A DNA stretch of 64,000 nucleotides from Bacillus sp. ISL-51 (GTDB taxonomy: Bacteria > Bacillota > Bacilli > Bacillales > Bacillaceae). The notes below the pieces were generated by a model that was not told the DNA's origin, made no database searches, and saw only the letters and a list, made by a program, of their open reading frames with translations. The stretch covers positions 310,001 to 374,000 of the forward strand of contig NZ_JAGGQB010000005.1 in assembly GCF_018613535.1 (NCBI RefSeq). The letters run 5' to 3'. The number at the start of each line of letters is the position of its first letter. Positions within the stretch are counted from its first letter, which is position 1. Below are positions 26,476 to 35,953 of the stretch, piece by piece. The position numbers and the translations under genes were made by a program.

Positions 26476-27513
26476 TCATGTTTTTTGCGGGGTTTTTTTA
26501 CAAACCAGCGCACCGATAAAAGCAAGGCTGACATATCCAAACAGCGGATAAACCGTTGAAATCAGCTGGCCGTAGCCGATTTGACTGACAATGTAAGCGA
26601 ATATCAAAATGCCGCCGTAAATATATGTACTCTTTATATGAAGAAAGCTGTTCAATTGTTTTTCCAGACCGTATAAATTGCCGATTACCGATGTAAACAC
26701 CTCTCCAAAAATAATAAACAAATAAATGATATGAAGGGAGCGGGAAAATAAATAGACGACTTGAGCCATCGGAATCTCATATTCCTGCACATTCGGGAGC
26801 ACCGACAAGGACAAAAAGCTTGCGAACAGCACCAGCGTAAGCAATCCGGCGCCTAAATAAGCCCCTCTTCGGATCACCTTTTCTGATGTCATTTCGTTTG
26901 CAAGGGGTACAAGGACAGCTTGGGCCAGCGATAAATTTAAAGCGCCGTAAGACACGGCTGACAAAAGCCAATTCCACCTGTCAGGCCATACCCATTCCTC
27001 CGTGTTCCTAGCGGCCGTAAACACAAATGAATCGGCCGCCACGATAAAAGAAAAAGAAAGCAATAGCGGCACAACTAATACATTGACACCGAAAACGCCT
27101 TTGACGCCGCTAGTCATGACGACAAAGCTCAGCCCCATTGTCAAAAGTATTCCGGCTTGAGCGGTCCAGCCAAGCTGTTCATGAAACAGCGCCCCCGCTC
27201 CGGACAGCATGACAGAGGTCACCCCTAACAAAATAAACATCATAAACATGTTGACAATGCGGCCGACAGACTGCCCGAATAAATAATTATTTAATTCTTG
27301 ATAAGACGCTGCATTGATCCGCTTTGAAATGATCATTATTTTTGCGCCTAAAAAAGTAAACATCAGACCGCTCACTACAATGCCGAACAGACCGATCCAT
27401 CCGAACCTCAGGAAAAACTCAACGATTTCGCGCCCCGTGGCGAAACCGGCCCCTACAACCGTCCCTACGTATACAAATGCAAGCTGACTTGCAGACCCTT
27501 TTGATTGTCTCAT
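26476..27513 (-). CDS. ykvI: Membrane transporter-like protein YkvI
   Basis: 345-residue multi-pass membrane protein with about ten hydrophobic segments; the first contains AFVYVGTVVGAGFATGREIVEFF, a broken-helix motif as in APC/LeuT-fold carriers. Substrate unknown. It is transcribed away from clpE across a 379-bp gap and is followed after 98 bp by the repeat membrane protein, with which it may form an operon. Confidence 0.83.
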   Translation of the reverse strand: MRQSKGSASQLAFVYVGTVVGAGFATGREIVEFFLRFGWIGLFGIVVSGLMFTFLGAKIMIISKRINAASYQELNNYLFGQSVGRIVNMFMMFILLGVTSVMLSGAGALFHEQLGWTAQAGILLTMGLSFVVMTSGVKGVFGVNVLVVPLLLSFSFIVAADSFVFTAARNTEEWVWPDRWNWLLSAVSYGALNLSLAQAVLVPLANEMTSEKVIRRGAYLGAGLLTLVLFASFLSLSVLPNVQEYEIPMAQVVYLFSRSLHIIYLFIIFGEVFTSVIGNLYGLEKQLNSFLHIKSTYIYGGILIFAYIVSQIGYGQLISTVYPLFGYVSLAFIGALVCKKTPQKT

Positions 27514-27699
27514 TTCACCCTCCGGCTAAACGCAGTTTTGTCCAGGCCTTTTTATCAGCCTATGAGACAAGTTGCATGAAAAGAAGAATAAATCGTGTTT
27601 ACTTGAGAAAACAGATGCAAATTTGCCCCTCAAGCAAAAAAATTGAAAGCAGAAAAAAAGCGGCGTATACTCATCAGCAAAGAAGGATCAAAATGCATT

Positions 27700-27868
27700 G
27701 GTCAAGATTAATCAAAGAATACAAATTGACTAATCTGAATCGCAAGTATTGATTTTACAAGGTTAGAAACAAAATACTTGAAAGTCAAAGAAGGTCAGAG
27801 TATACTATTAATCAAAGAAGGTCAAACCAGGCCTTATTTTCTAACTCTATTGGTCAAAGATAATCAAA
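27700..27868 (+). promoter_or_regulatory. clpE promoter with four CtsR boxes
   Basis: The promoter is TTGAAA (27778-27783), 17 bases, TATACT (27801-27806). Sites like the CtsR heptad repeat RGTCAAANANRGTCAAA lie at 27783-27799 (16/17), 27810-27826 (16/17), 27852-27868 (16/17) and 27700-27716 (weaker, 14/17). The first covers the promoter spacer and the last lies just before the RBS. The remaining 27514-27699 is AT-rich, with nothing else clear; the ykvI promoter should be there. Confidence 0.85.
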
Positions 27869-27892
27869 CATTACCTAAGGAGGTTTTGGCAA

Positions 27893-29989
27893 ATGCGTTG
27901 TCAACATTGTCAGAAAAACGAGGCGACGATTCGCCTAAACATGCAAGTCAATTCCATTCAAAAACAATTGGTTTTATGTGAAACCTGTTATACAGAATTA
28001 ACCCGCAAACCGTCTATGAGCATGGGGCCGCAATCATTCGGTTTCCCATTTGAACAAGCCTTTCACGCTGATAAAAACGAACAGCAGTCTCAGCGTAAAA
28101 AAGGATTGCTCGATGAACTCGCGCAAAATGTCACAAACGGCGCAAAAGCAGGTTTGATTGATCCTGTTATCGGCCGCGATGATGAAGTGGCGCGCGTGAT
28201 CGAAATTTTAAACCGCCGCAACAAAAACAACCCGGTCCTCATCGGAGAACCAGGTGTCGGCAAAACAGCAATCGCAGAAGGCCTTGCGCTCAAAATCGCG
28301 GAAGGCGATGTACCGAATAAACTGAAAAACAAAGAGCTCTACCTGCTGGATGTCGCTTCCCTCGTTGCCAATACGGGGATCAGAGGCCAGTTTGAAGAAA
28401 GAATGAAACAGCTGATGAACGAATTAAAAGAACGGAAAAACGCAATTCTGTTCATTGATGAAATTCATCTTCTCGTAGGTGCAGGGTCTGCTGAAGGATC
28501 AATGGATGCAGGAAATATCCTGAAGCCGGCGCTAGCCAGAGGAGAACTGCAGGTCATCGGGGCGACGACGCTGAAAGAGTACCGCCAAATCGAAAAGGAC
28601 GCGGCGCTTGAAAGACGCTTCCAGCCTGTTATGGTTCACGAACCTTCTATAGAACAAGCGATCAGCATTCTTGAAGGCATTAAAGATAAATATGAGAAGT
28701 ACCACGGCGTCACATTCAGCAATGAAGCGATTAAGGCGTGTGTCACTCTCTCTTCCCGATACATTCAGGACCGTCATCTGCCGGACAAAGCGATTGACCT
28801 GTTAGATGAAGCGGGATCAAAGGCAAATCTGCAGCTGGATACTTTAAATGAAGAAGAAGCGGCTAAAAGACTTTCTGCCATTGAAGCTGAGAAAACAAAA
28901 GCGCTTCAAGAAGAGAACTATGAGCTTGCTGCAAAACTTCGTGACGAAGAAGCGGCTTTGGAAAAGCAGCTGGCACAAGAAACACCCGCCTCATCAGCTG
29001 AAGTGGGAGCGGAACACATACAAGCCATCGTCGAACAAAAAACGGGCATTCCCGTCGGAAAGCTCCAGGCTGATGAACAAACAAAAATGAAAGAGCTTGA
29101 AGAGCACCTTCATCAGCGTGTGATCGGCCAGGAAACAGCCGTTAAAAAAGTGGCTAAAGCGGTAAGAAGAAGCCGCGCCGGCTTGAAATCCAAAAACAGA
29201 CCTGTCGGCTCCTTTCTCTTTGTCGGACCGACCGGCGTCGGAAAAACCGAGTTGTCTAAAACACTCGCAGATGAACTGTTCGGCACAAAAGATTCCATTA
29301 TCCGCCTCGATATGAGTGAATACATGGAAAAACACGCCGTTTCTAAAATTATCGGCTCGCCTCCGGGTTATGTAGGCCATGATGAAGCCGGACAATTAAC
29401 GGAAAAAGTGCGCCGCAATCCATACAGCATCGTATTGCTTGATGAGATTGAAAAAGCCCACCCTGACGTCCAGCATATGTTTTTGCAAATTATGGAGGAC
29501 GGCCGTTTGACAGACAGCCAAGGCAGAACGGTCAGCTTTAAGGATACCGTTTTGATTATGACGAGCAACGCGGGCACCGGCGAAAAACAAACAAAAGTCG
29601 GTTTTCAATCAGAAGAAAGCGTGATGAAAGAGCAGACGCTGATCGATTCACTCAGCATGTTCTTCAAACCTGAATTTTTAAACCGGTTTGACAGCATTAT
29701 TGAATTCCAGTCTCTTGAAAAAGAACATCTCGTTAAAATCGTCACCCTGCTGCTTGCAGAGCTCGACGACACATTAAAAGAGCGCGGAATCAGTTTGCAC
29801 GTCACGGATGAAGCGAAGGAAAAAATCGCTGAAATCGGCTATCATCCTTCCTTCGGCGCACGTCCGCTCAGAAGAACCATCCAAGAATGGATCGAGGACG
29901 AAATGACTGATCTATTACTTGAAGATAACGAAATCAAAGCCTTCAACGTAATAATGGAAGATGACAGCATTAAAGTACAGGCGAAATAG
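27893..29989 (+). CDS. clpE: ATP-dependent Clp protease ATPase subunit ClpE
   Basis: Hsp100 AAA+ unfoldase that works with ClpP on aggregated proteins and, in B. subtilis, destabilises the CtsR repressor. The 698 residues have the ClpE-specific N-terminal zinc finger (CQHC at 3-6 and CETC near 34), AAA-1 with GEPGVGKT, a UVR-like coiled segment (about 320-360), AAA-2 with GPTGVGKT, and the C-terminal small domain. The RBS AAGGAGGT and ATG are well placed. CtsR boxes precede it and a strong terminator follows. Confidence 0.97.
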   Translation: MRCQHCQKNEATIRLNMQVNSIQKQLVLCETCYTELTRKPSMSMGPQSFGFPFEQAFHADKNEQQSQRKKGLLDELAQNVTNGAKAGLIDPVIGRDDEVARVIEILNRRNKNNPVLIGEPGVGKTAIAEGLALKIAEGDVPNKLKNKELYLLDVASLVANTGIRGQFEERMKQLMNELKERKNAILFIDEIHLLVGAGSAEGSMDAGNILKPALARGELQVIGATTLKEYRQIEKDAALERRFQPVMVHEPSIEQAISILEGIKDKYEKYHGVTFSNEAIKACVTLSSRYIQDRHLPDKAIDLLDEAGSKANLQLDTLNEEEAAKRLSAIEAEKTKALQEENYELAAKLRDEEAALEKQLAQETPASSAEVGAEHIQAIVEQKTGIPVGKLQADEQTKMKELEEHLHQRVIGQETAVKKVAKAVRRSRAGLKSKNRPVGSFLFVGPTGVGKTELSKTLADELFGTKDSIIRLDMSEYMEKHAVSKIIGSPPGYVGHDEAGQLTEKVRRNPYSIVLLDEIEKAHPDVQHMFLQIMEDGRLTDSQGRTVSFKDTVLIMTSNAGTGEKQTKVGFQSEESVMKEQTLIDSLSMFFKPEFLNRFDSIIEFQSLEKEHLVKIVTLLLAELDDTLKERGISLHVTDEAKEKIAEIGYHPSFGARPLRRTIQEWIEDEMTDLLLEDNEIKAFNVIMEDDSIKVQAK

Positions 29990-29990
29990 G

Positions 29991-30027
29991 AAAAAAGCGG
30001 TTCTCCATTCGGGGACCGCTTTTTTTA
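29991..30027 (+). terminator. Terminator after clpE
   Basis: AAAAGCGGTTCTCC-ATTC-GGGGACCGCTTTTTTTA. Confidence 0.85.
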
Positions 30028-30151
30028 TGACTTCCCGTACCTTCTAATATCTGATGATCAGTTTCCTCTCCAAAAACAGCTATTTGACATATCAGCGGTA
30101 TGATAAAAGGAGCAACCTGTGAATAATTCGAGAACATTTTCCCAATCGCCC

Positions 30152-30178
30152 TAAAGTTCCAAGCACTGGCACCGATAT
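30152..30178 (+). promoter_or_regulatory. SigD promoter of motAB
   Basis: TAAA, 15 bases, ACCGATAT fits the SigD pattern TAAA-N15-GCCGATAT with one mismatch, 40 bp upstream of motA. Confidence 0.8.
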
Positions 30179-30217
30179 TAACCATAGAAAGCTAGTATAA
30201 AGGATTTGGTGAAAAAT

Positions 30218-31033
30218 ATGGATAAAACATCGATTATCGGTATCATTCTTGCCTTGATCGCTTTAAGCGTCGGCATGGTGCTGAAAGGGGTAAGCTTAAG
30301 CGCACTCGCCAACCCCGCAGCTATTTTAATTATTTTGTTCGGTACGATTTCTGCCGTCATTATTGCATTTCCCGGCAAAGAAATTAAAAAAGTGCCTGCT
30401 CTTTTTAAAGTGCTGTTTAAGGAAAACAAACAGTTGACCATTGAACAATTGATTCCCATGTTTTCTCAATGGGCGCAAATTGCCAGACGTGAAGGCCTGC
30501 TCGCGCTGGAGGCAAGCATTGAAGACGTCGATGACGCGTTTTTAAAGAACGGCCTGAGCATGGCGGTAGACGGTCAAAGCGCAGAATTTATAAGAGATAT
30601 TATGACTGAGGAAGTTGAAGCGATGGAAGACAGGCACCAGGCCGGCGCAGCAATCTTTACCCAAGCCGGAACATATGCGCCGACACTTGGCGTATTGGGT
30701 GCAGTTATAGGCCTTATCGCCGCCCTTTCAAACATGAACAACACGGAGGCGCTCGGGCATGCTATCAGTGCGGCGTTTGTCGCCACCCTTCTCGGGATCT
30801 TTACAGGGTATGTATTATGGCACCCCTTCGCCAACAAGCTGAAACGCAAATCAAAACAGGAAATCAAACTGCGGGAGATCATGATTGAAGGCGTCCTTTC
30901 CGTGCTTGAGGGACAAGCGCCGAAAGTAATTGAACAAAAACTTCTGATGTACCTTCCTGCAAACGAACGTGCAAAAGTCAGCGAACAAGAAGGAGAGTCA
31001 AACAATGGCGAGAAAAAAGAAGAAGAAGCATGA
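30218..31033 (+). CDS. motA: Flagellar stator protein MotA
   Basis: Proton-driven stator subunit; with MotB it turns the flagellar rotor. The 271 residues have four membrane helices (about 5-22, 32-50, 150-172 and 182-202) and a large cytoplasmic loop with the rotor-interacting charged region. The last helices carry TYAPTLGVLGAVIG. ATG at 30218 gives the MDKTS start as in B. subtilis. The SigD promoter ties it to the motility regulon. Its 3' end overlaps motB by 29 bp. Confidence 0.97.
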   Translation: MDKTSIIGIILALIALSVGMVLKGVSLSALANPAAILIILFGTISAVIIAFPGKEIKKVPALFKVLFKENKQLTIEQLIPMFSQWAQIARREGLLALEASIEDVDDAFLKNGLSMAVDGQSAEFIRDIMTEEVEAMEDRHQAGAAIFTQAGTYAPTLGVLGAVIGLIAALSNMNNTEALGHAISAAFVATLLGIFTGYVLWHPFANKLKRKSKQEIKLREIMIEGVLSVLEGQAPKVIEQKLLMYLPANERAKVSEQEGESNNGEKKEEEA

Positions 31034-31790
31034 TGACGAGCATGTGGATGAGTCTTGGCTGATCCCGTACGCGGACCTTCTCACCCTTCTCCTTGCTCTG
31101 TTCATTGTATTATTCGCCATGAGCTCTGTCGATGCGGCGAAATTCCAAATGCTTTCTAAATCATTCAACGCCGTATTTACGGGAGGCACAGGTGTCTTGG
31201 ACTATTCAAGCGTCACGCCCCCTGAGAATGAAAAAGACGGCATTGATACGATAAAAAAAGACAAGGAAAAAGAGAAAGAGAAAAAAAAGAAAGCAAATGA
31301 AGCAGCGGATCGCGAAGAGCTTGAAGGCGTGCAGAAACAGGTCAATCAATTCATTAAAAATAAAAAGCTTGAGCATCAGCTTGAAACGAAGCTGACAAAC
31401 GAAGGCTTGTTAATCACTATTAAAGACAGCATCTTTTTTGATTCGGGCAGAGCCGATATCCGCCGGGAAGATGTCCCGCTTGCGAAGGAAATCTCGAATT
31501 TATTGGTGCTGAACCCGCCGCGCAACATTATCATCAGCGGTCATACGGACAATGTTCCGATTAAAAACTCAGAATATCAATCAAACTGGCATTTAAGCGT
31601 CATGAGAGCCGTCAACTTTATGGCTTTGCTCACTGAGAATCCGAAATTGGATGCAAAAGTGTTCAGCGCCAAAGGCTTTGGCGAATATAAACCGATTGCG
31701 TCTAACAAAACCGCAGAAGGACGCAGTAAAAACAGACGCGTTGAGGTATTGATACAGCCGAGAAACGCCGGCACCGACGAAAATCAATAA
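31005..31790 (+). CDS. motB: Flagellar stator protein MotB
   Basis: 261-residue stator subunit that anchors MotA to peptidoglycan. It has a basic N-terminus (MARKKKKKH), one membrane helix at about 20-42 with the proton-binding aspartate in WLIPYADLLTLLLALF, a lysine/glutamate-rich linker (about 82-115), and a C-terminal OmpA-like domain (IIISGHTDNVPI, RSKNRRVEVLI). ATG at 31005 has AAGGAGAG upstream inside motA; the genes overlap by 29 bp in different frames. Confidence 0.97.
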   Translation: MARKKKKKHDDEHVDESWLIPYADLLTLLLALFIVLFAMSSVDAAKFQMLSKSFNAVFTGGTGVLDYSSVTPPENEKDGIDTIKKDKEKEKEKKKKANEAADREELEGVQKQVNQFIKNKKLEHQLETKLTNEGLLITIKDSIFFDSGRADIRREDVPLAKEISNLLVLNPPRNIIISGHTDNVPIKNSEYQSNWHLSVMRAVNFMALLTENPKLDAKVFSAKGFGEYKPIASNKTAEGRSKNRRVEVLIQPRNAGTDENQ

Positions 31791-31792
31791 TA

Positions 31793-31825
31793 AAAAAAGG
31801 AAGCCCTTCAAACGGCTTCCTTTTT
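31793..31825. terminator. Bidirectional terminator between motB and mhqR
   Basis: AAAAAAGGAAGCC-N8-GGCTTCCTTTTT between two convergent stops. Confidence 0.85.
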
Positions 31826-32271
31826 CACTTCTGATGAAAATGTTTTGCGTTTAATCCTACTCTTTTCAGCATCTCCGTACACATTTCTATCTCTTCATCA
31901 CTCAGCACACTGATCATTTCGTTTATCTCCGCCGCATGATCCGGGAAAATATCATCCAAAAGACGGATACCCTTTTCTGAAATTTGTGCAAAGGTCACCC
32001 TTCTGTCTGTCGGCGAGGCTTTTCGGATCAAGAGGTCTTTTTTCTCCAGCTTGTCAACGACGTATGTAATACTTCCGCTCGCTAATAAAATTTTGTCGCC
32101 GATTTGCTGCAGAGGCTGGTCGCCTTTGTGGTATAGCAGCTCAAGCACCGCAAATTCCGTCGGATTCAGGCCGTGCTTATGAATATGTTTATTCATATGA
32201 TCGTTAATGGAACGATACGCACGTGAAAGTACAATAAATAATTTCAATGAGTTTTCTGTCTTATCTGTCAT
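31825..32271 (-). CDS. mhqR: MarR-family repressor MhqR
   Basis: 148-residue winged-helix repressor; in B. subtilis MhqR controls quinone and azo-compound detoxification genes. The recognition region LQQIGDKILLASGSITYVVDKLEKKDLL and the wing SPTDRRVTFAQISEKG are typical. The target genes (mhqA, mhqNOP, azoR2) are not in this window. It stands alone. It is a paralogue of the MarR protein at 59278. Confidence 0.9.
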   Translation of the reverse strand: MTDKTENSLKLFIVLSRAYRSINDHMNKHIHKHGLNPTEFAVLELLYHKGDQPLQQIGDKILLASGSITYVVDKLEKKDLLIRKASPTDRRVTFAQISEKGIRLLDDIFPDHAAEINEMISVLSDEEIEMCTEMLKRVGLNAKHFHQK

Positions 32272-32468
32272 AAATCAATCATCCTTTTACAAAAGAAACC
32301 GTTACAGAGAAACATTAATAAACAAACTGAAAAATGTCAACAAAAACGCTTCCAAAATTTCTCTTCTTTTTGCAAGGCTTCATAAAATAACTTGTTTTTC
32401 TATCATTTTGGTTATTTTTTCTTATTAAAGCAGTATAAACAATGATATAATACCTCTATTCAAGTGTT

Positions 32469-33986
32469 ATGTTGGAGCGATGCAGATTGAATACTTTTAA
32501 AGGTGCTCTGGGAAAGATCAAGCTTTATCTGATATTGGTGATCATCCCGGCACTTATTATCAGCTTTTTCATTTATGAAAAAGAAAAGCAGAAAATATCC
32601 GATAAACATATACAGGAAGCCAGTATGATGCTAAATCTTCACCGCAATAAGCTCAATTATTTAATTGGTGAAACAAAAGCCCGGATGACAACGCTTGCGA
32701 TCGCTGTCGATAAGCCGGTCAGTGAAGAAAAAATAAATGAAATCCTCGATCAGGCTTTTGAAGATGAACCGAGATTCAGCGGGCTTTACATGCTGAACTC
32801 AAAAGGCGATGTCATAGCGAGCACAACCGATCTTAAATCAAAAGTGAACCTGGCGGACAGGCCGTATTTTACGAAAGCAAAAGAGACGAAAAAAACAGTC
32901 ATCACAAACGACTACTCCAGCAGAATTACAGGCCAGCGCATTTTTACGATCTGTGTCCCGGTTTTAGACGCAAACCGGAAGGTCACGGACTATTTAGTCG
33001 CCGCCATCCAAGTAGATTATTTGAGAAATATGATTAATATGCTGAGCCCCGATGTTTATGTGAAGGTAGTGAACCAGAAAAAAGTGATATTCGCCAGCGG
33101 ACATGCTGATCAATCAGAAGACGAAAAACCGGTCAGCGGTTATTTGGATGATATCAACTGGAATATCAATGTGTATCCTAAACCGGTTGAGTTGAACGAG
33201 TTGACCAAAAGCGTGCTGCTTCCAATGTCCAGCATTGCCGTGCTGCTTAATATTTTGTTCATTCTCGTTCAATATTATTTGCTGAAGCGCCAGACCCAGC
33301 TGGAGCGCGCTCAAAATGAGGCGCAAAAGCTCGAGCTGATCGGAACGCTTGCCGCGAGCACCGCTCATGAAATCCGCAATCCGCTTACCGGAATCAGCGG
33401 CTTCATTCAGCTTTTGCAAAAAAAGTATAAAACTGAGGAAGATCAGCTGTATTTCTCTATAATTGAGCAGGAGATAAAACGAATTAATCAGATCGTGAGT
33501 GAATTTTTGGTGCTCGGCAAACCGACCGCGGAAAAGTGGGAGGTTAACTCGCTTCAGGATATTCTCGATGAAATTATGCCGATCATTTATTCTGAAGGAA
33601 ATCTCTATAATGTGGAAGTCGACGTGAAGATTCAGGTCGAACGGCCGCTGATGGTCAACTGTACGAAAGACCATATTAAACAGGTGATCTTGAATGTGGC
33701 AAAAAACGCGCTTGAATCAATGCAGGAAGGCGGCAAACTGGCAATCTATTTAGATGCCCGCGATCATAAAGCAGTGATTAAGGTCGTCGACAACGGAATG
33801 GGCATTTCTGAAGATATGCTGCAGCACATTTTTCTGCCATTTGTAACGTCCAAGGAAAAAGGCACCGGCCTCGGCCTTGTCGTGTGTAAACGTATCGTTT
33901 TGATGTACGGAGGTTCAATTGACATTCAAAGCGAGCCGGAAGAAGGCACTGTGGTCACCATTACCCTTCCTGCCGCTTCACGTTAA
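32469..33986 (+). CDS. kinD: Sporulation/biofilm sensor kinase KinD
   Basis: Membrane histidine kinase feeding the Spo0A phosphorelay. The 505 residues have a membrane helix at about 17-37, an extracellular dCache sensor to about 240 (LNSKGDVIAST, NDYSSRITGQRIFTICVPV), a second helix near 247-268, a HisKA domain with the phosphorylated histidine in TAAHEIRNPLTGISGF and a C-terminal ATPase domain with N, G1 and G2 boxes (VDNGMGIS, GTGLGLVV). The listed ATG has no strong RBS; the TTG six codons later has GGAG at good spacing and is a possible true start. Confidence 0.94.
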   Translation: MLERCRLNTFKGALGKIKLYLILVIIPALIISFFIYEKEKQKISDKHIQEASMMLNLHRNKLNYLIGETKARMTTLAIAVDKPVSEEKINEILDQAFEDEPRFSGLYMLNSKGDVIASTTDLKSKVNLADRPYFTKAKETKKTVITNDYSSRITGQRIFTICVPVLDANRKVTDYLVAAIQVDYLRNMINMLSPDVYVKVVNQKKVIFASGHADQSEDEKPVSGYLDDINWNINVYPKPVELNELTKSVLLPMSSIAVLLNILFILVQYYLLKRQTQLERAQNEAQKLELIGTLAASTAHEIRNPLTGISGFIQLLQKKYKTEEDQLYFSIIEQEIKRINQIVSEFLVLGKPTAEKWEVNSLQDILDEIMPIIYSEGNLYNVEVDVKIQVERPLMVNCTKDHIKQVILNVAKNALESMQEGGKLAIYLDARDHKAVIKVVDNGMGISEDMLQHIFLPFVTSKEKGTGLGLVVCKRIVLMYGGSIDIQSEPEEGTVVTITLPAASR

Positions 33987-34016
33987 AAAAACACCCTGAA
34001 TCGGGTGTTTTTTTAT
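33986..34016 (+). terminator. Terminator after kinD
   Basis: AAAAACACCC-TGAATC-GGGTGTTTTTTTA. Confidence 0.85.
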
Positions 34017-34103
34017 CTAAAGGAGCATATGTGTAAGAGGATGCATGCGGAGGTCGGCATCATGGCCTGCTGCAGATAAATACGAGGCGCTTCGCGAGCA
34101 GAA

Positions 34104-34205
34104 TCAACGGGGTCTTCCCGTTAATAAAAACGCGTTCATCTTTAGGATGCCGCGCTTGTTCAGGAAGCGCTTTTGCTCTTCGTTATCTGTATTATCATCA
34201 TTCAT
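34104..34205 (-). CDS. eag: Small protein Eag, 33 residues, downstream of spo0E
   Basis: The ATG overlaps the spo0E stop (ATGA), so translation should be coupled. The peptide is MNDDNTDNEEQKRFLNKRG and then ILKMNAFLLTGRPR: an acidic start and a basic end. B. subtilis has a small gene called eag in exactly this place between spo0E and kinD; I name it by position, not by sequence comparison. It could also be a fortuitous frame. Confidence 0.5.
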   Translation of the reverse strand: MNDDNTDNEEQKRFLNKRGILKMNAFLLTGRPR

Positions 34206-34462
34206 TTGTTTGCCTCATACGCCGGCATTACATCACCGCGGGAGAACAAGCCTATTTTCTTCACAAGGCCCTGTATTCCTTGATGATGTGTGTGTTCCCG
34301 GTTTATCATCTGCTGATACGCGTTCATCAGACAGTCCAGCTCCTGACTGTGTCTGATCGTATCATATCCTGTAAACCCCTGCCTGTTAGCGGCATCTATC
34401 ATCATTTTTCTTTTTTCATCAATAGATACCAGCAATTTTTCTTGTTCAGAATAACTACCCAT
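34202..34462 (-). CDS. spo0E: Spo0A~P phosphatase Spo0E
   Basis: 86-residue aspartyl-phosphate phosphatase that removes phosphate from Spo0A and delays sporulation. The family signature H-S-Q-E-L-D is in YDTIRHSQELDCLMN. It lies beside kinD, a kinase that feeds the same relay. The upstream 309 bp (34463-34771) is AT-rich next to the gene (TTTACA and TATAAT-like elements near 34530-34555) and ends in the mtnD terminator; I see no gene in it. Confidence 0.94.
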   Translation of the reverse strand: MGSYSEQEKLLVSIDEKRKMMIDAANRQGFTGYDTIRHSQELDCLMNAYQQMINREHTHHQGIQGLVKKIGLFSRGDVMPAYEANK

Positions 34463-34726
34463 TCACTTCACCCCTCACCGCTAAAAGAATAGGAAACAAG
34501 TTTGATTGGGTTATTGAGCATTATTACAGATTATACTTTATTTGTAAACATTTTTTTACTAAATAACTTGATTTTTCATTTCATATTGGAATCTTTAGCA
34601 GGATTAAGAGAATAATACCCAGTTGTATGATCATGTAAACGGCATTTCGCATGTTCCGGCGGCGGAAAATAGAAGTTTAGCAGAAAACGGAGGATGATGA
34701 CTTTATATTAAAATACCGTCAACAAG

Positions 34727-34762
34727 AAAAACCCCCCACGCGTTTTTCTGCGTGAGAGGCTT
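34727..34762 (-). terminator. Terminator after mtnD
   Basis: CCTCTCACGC-AGAAAAAC-GCGTGGGGGG followed by TTTTTC on the minus strand. Confidence 0.8.
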
Positions 34763-34771
34763 GTGTTTTCG

Positions 34772-35308
34772 TTAGTTTTGCACTCTTTCATTTTCGTAAA
34801 TCGGAACCCATCCTTCTGACGTAACGAAAATCCTGACTGCGACGACTTTGCGGTCTTCTTGAAGCGTAAAGTAGTGGCGGATGTTTTCCGGAACCGAAAT
34901 TAAATCTCCCGGGTTCAAACGGACATCAAAAAAAGTGCCGTCTTTGCCTTGAATGACGAAGATGCCGTGGCCGCTGACGATAAAGCGGACTTCATCATCG
35001 GTATGGTGATGTTCTCTTTGAAAGTTTTTCAATAATTCATCAAGATTCGGAGTCGTATCTGATAAAGATATGACGTCTTGGGATTTATAACCGCGCCGTG
35101 CGGAAATGTCTTGAATCTCCTTGTCAAAAGCAGCAAGAATCTGCTCTTTTTCGTCTTCTGTCAAATCATATTTTTCTGAAAGCTCAGGCGGAAGTTTATC
35201 AATGTTCCACTGCTCATAAATAACCTCCTGGTCGTCTAAAAAGCGTGCTACTTCCTCTTGGTTTTCTATTAATGTATTTTTTTCATCATGAATTCTGATC
35301 GTTGCCAT
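34772..35308 (-). CDS. mtnD: Acireductone dioxygenase MtnD
   Basis: Metal-dependent cupin that oxidises acireductone to 2-keto-4-methylthiobutyrate and formate, the penultimate step of methionine salvage. The 178 residues contain the metal-binding histidines and glutamate in EHHHTDDEVRFIVSGHG and a third histidine in ENIRHYFTL. It is the last gene of the mtnWXBD run, 15 bp after mtnB. Confidence 0.96.
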   Translation of the reverse strand: MATIRIHDEKNTLIENQEEVARFLDDQEVIYEQWNIDKLPPELSEKYDLTEDEKEQILAAFDKEIQDISARRGYKSQDVISLSDTTPNLDELLKNFQREHHHTDDEVRFIVSGHGIFVIQGKDGTFFDVRLNPGDLISVPENIRHYFTLQEDRKVVAVRIFVTSEGWVPIYENERVQN

Positions 35309-35323
35309 TTTGATTCCTCCTCT

Positions 35324-35953
35324 TTATTTGACAAGCTGCGGCCGGAGTGACAGGAGCTTGATATGATAGCTGAATAAAAACTCATAGGCTTCCAGCACCC
35401 TTTTTGCCTCAAACGCATTTTTCCCCCATGCCGTAATGCCGTGGTTGCGGATCAGCACGGCGCCGGAGTCGCTCACCGCGTGTGCTGCGAAGCTTTCAGC
35501 CAATGACGGAATATGTGCGGGATTGTCAATAATCGGAATGACCACCGCAGCGTTTTCCTCCCAAAAGCCGAGCGCTTTAATGATTTCCTGCCCCTGAAAT
35601 GTAATTTGTTTTTCATCGCGGTACAGCTCTGATATCACATTATTATTTATCGTATGGATATGCAGACAGCAGCCCGCATTTGTCTTTTGATACAAATAGG
35701 TATGCAGAAGCGTTTCCGCTGACGGCTTTAAGGTATGGCCGGTTTCAGCGGGTTTCCCGTCCTGATCGACTAAGAGAAAATCTTCGTCTGTTTCTTTCCG
35801 TTTATCCTTGCCGCTTGCCGTGACGAGAAAGGTTAACGGCTCATCAGAGACTTTAATGGAAAGATTGCCGCTTGTCGCCGGGAACCAGTCTCTTTCAGCC
35901 AGCTCACGCTTTACTTCGGCAAGTTCGCGCCAGCGCTCTTGTTTTGCAGCCAT
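35324..35953 (-). CDS. mtnB: Methylthioribulose-1-phosphate dehydratase MtnB
   Basis: Class II aldolase-family zinc enzyme that dehydrates methylthioribulose 1-phosphate. The 209 residues have the substrate loop [10 protein letters not shown], zinc histidines in HIHTINNN and a third in [12 protein letters not shown]. It overlaps the end of mtnX by 43 bp. Confidence 0.95.
   Translation of the reverse strand: MAAKQERWRELAEVKRELAERDWFPATSGNLSIKVSDEPLTFLVTASGKDKRKETDEDFLLVDQDGKPAETGHTLKPSAETLLHTYLYQKTNAGCCLHIHTINNNVISELYRDEKQITFQGQEIIKALGFWEENAAVVIPIIDNPAHIPSLAESFAAHAVSDSGAVLIRNHGITAWGKNAFEAKRVLEAYEFLFSYHIKLLSLRPQLVK

Noticed and set aside
27778-27981. 67-codon plus-strand frame upstream of and overlapping clpE
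   Set aside because: It is made of the CtsR repeats, has no RBS and overlaps the clpE start in another frame.
33114-33674. 186-codon frame antisense to kinD
   Set aside because: Long but a shadow of the kinD HisKA/ATPase coding sequence, with no start signal.
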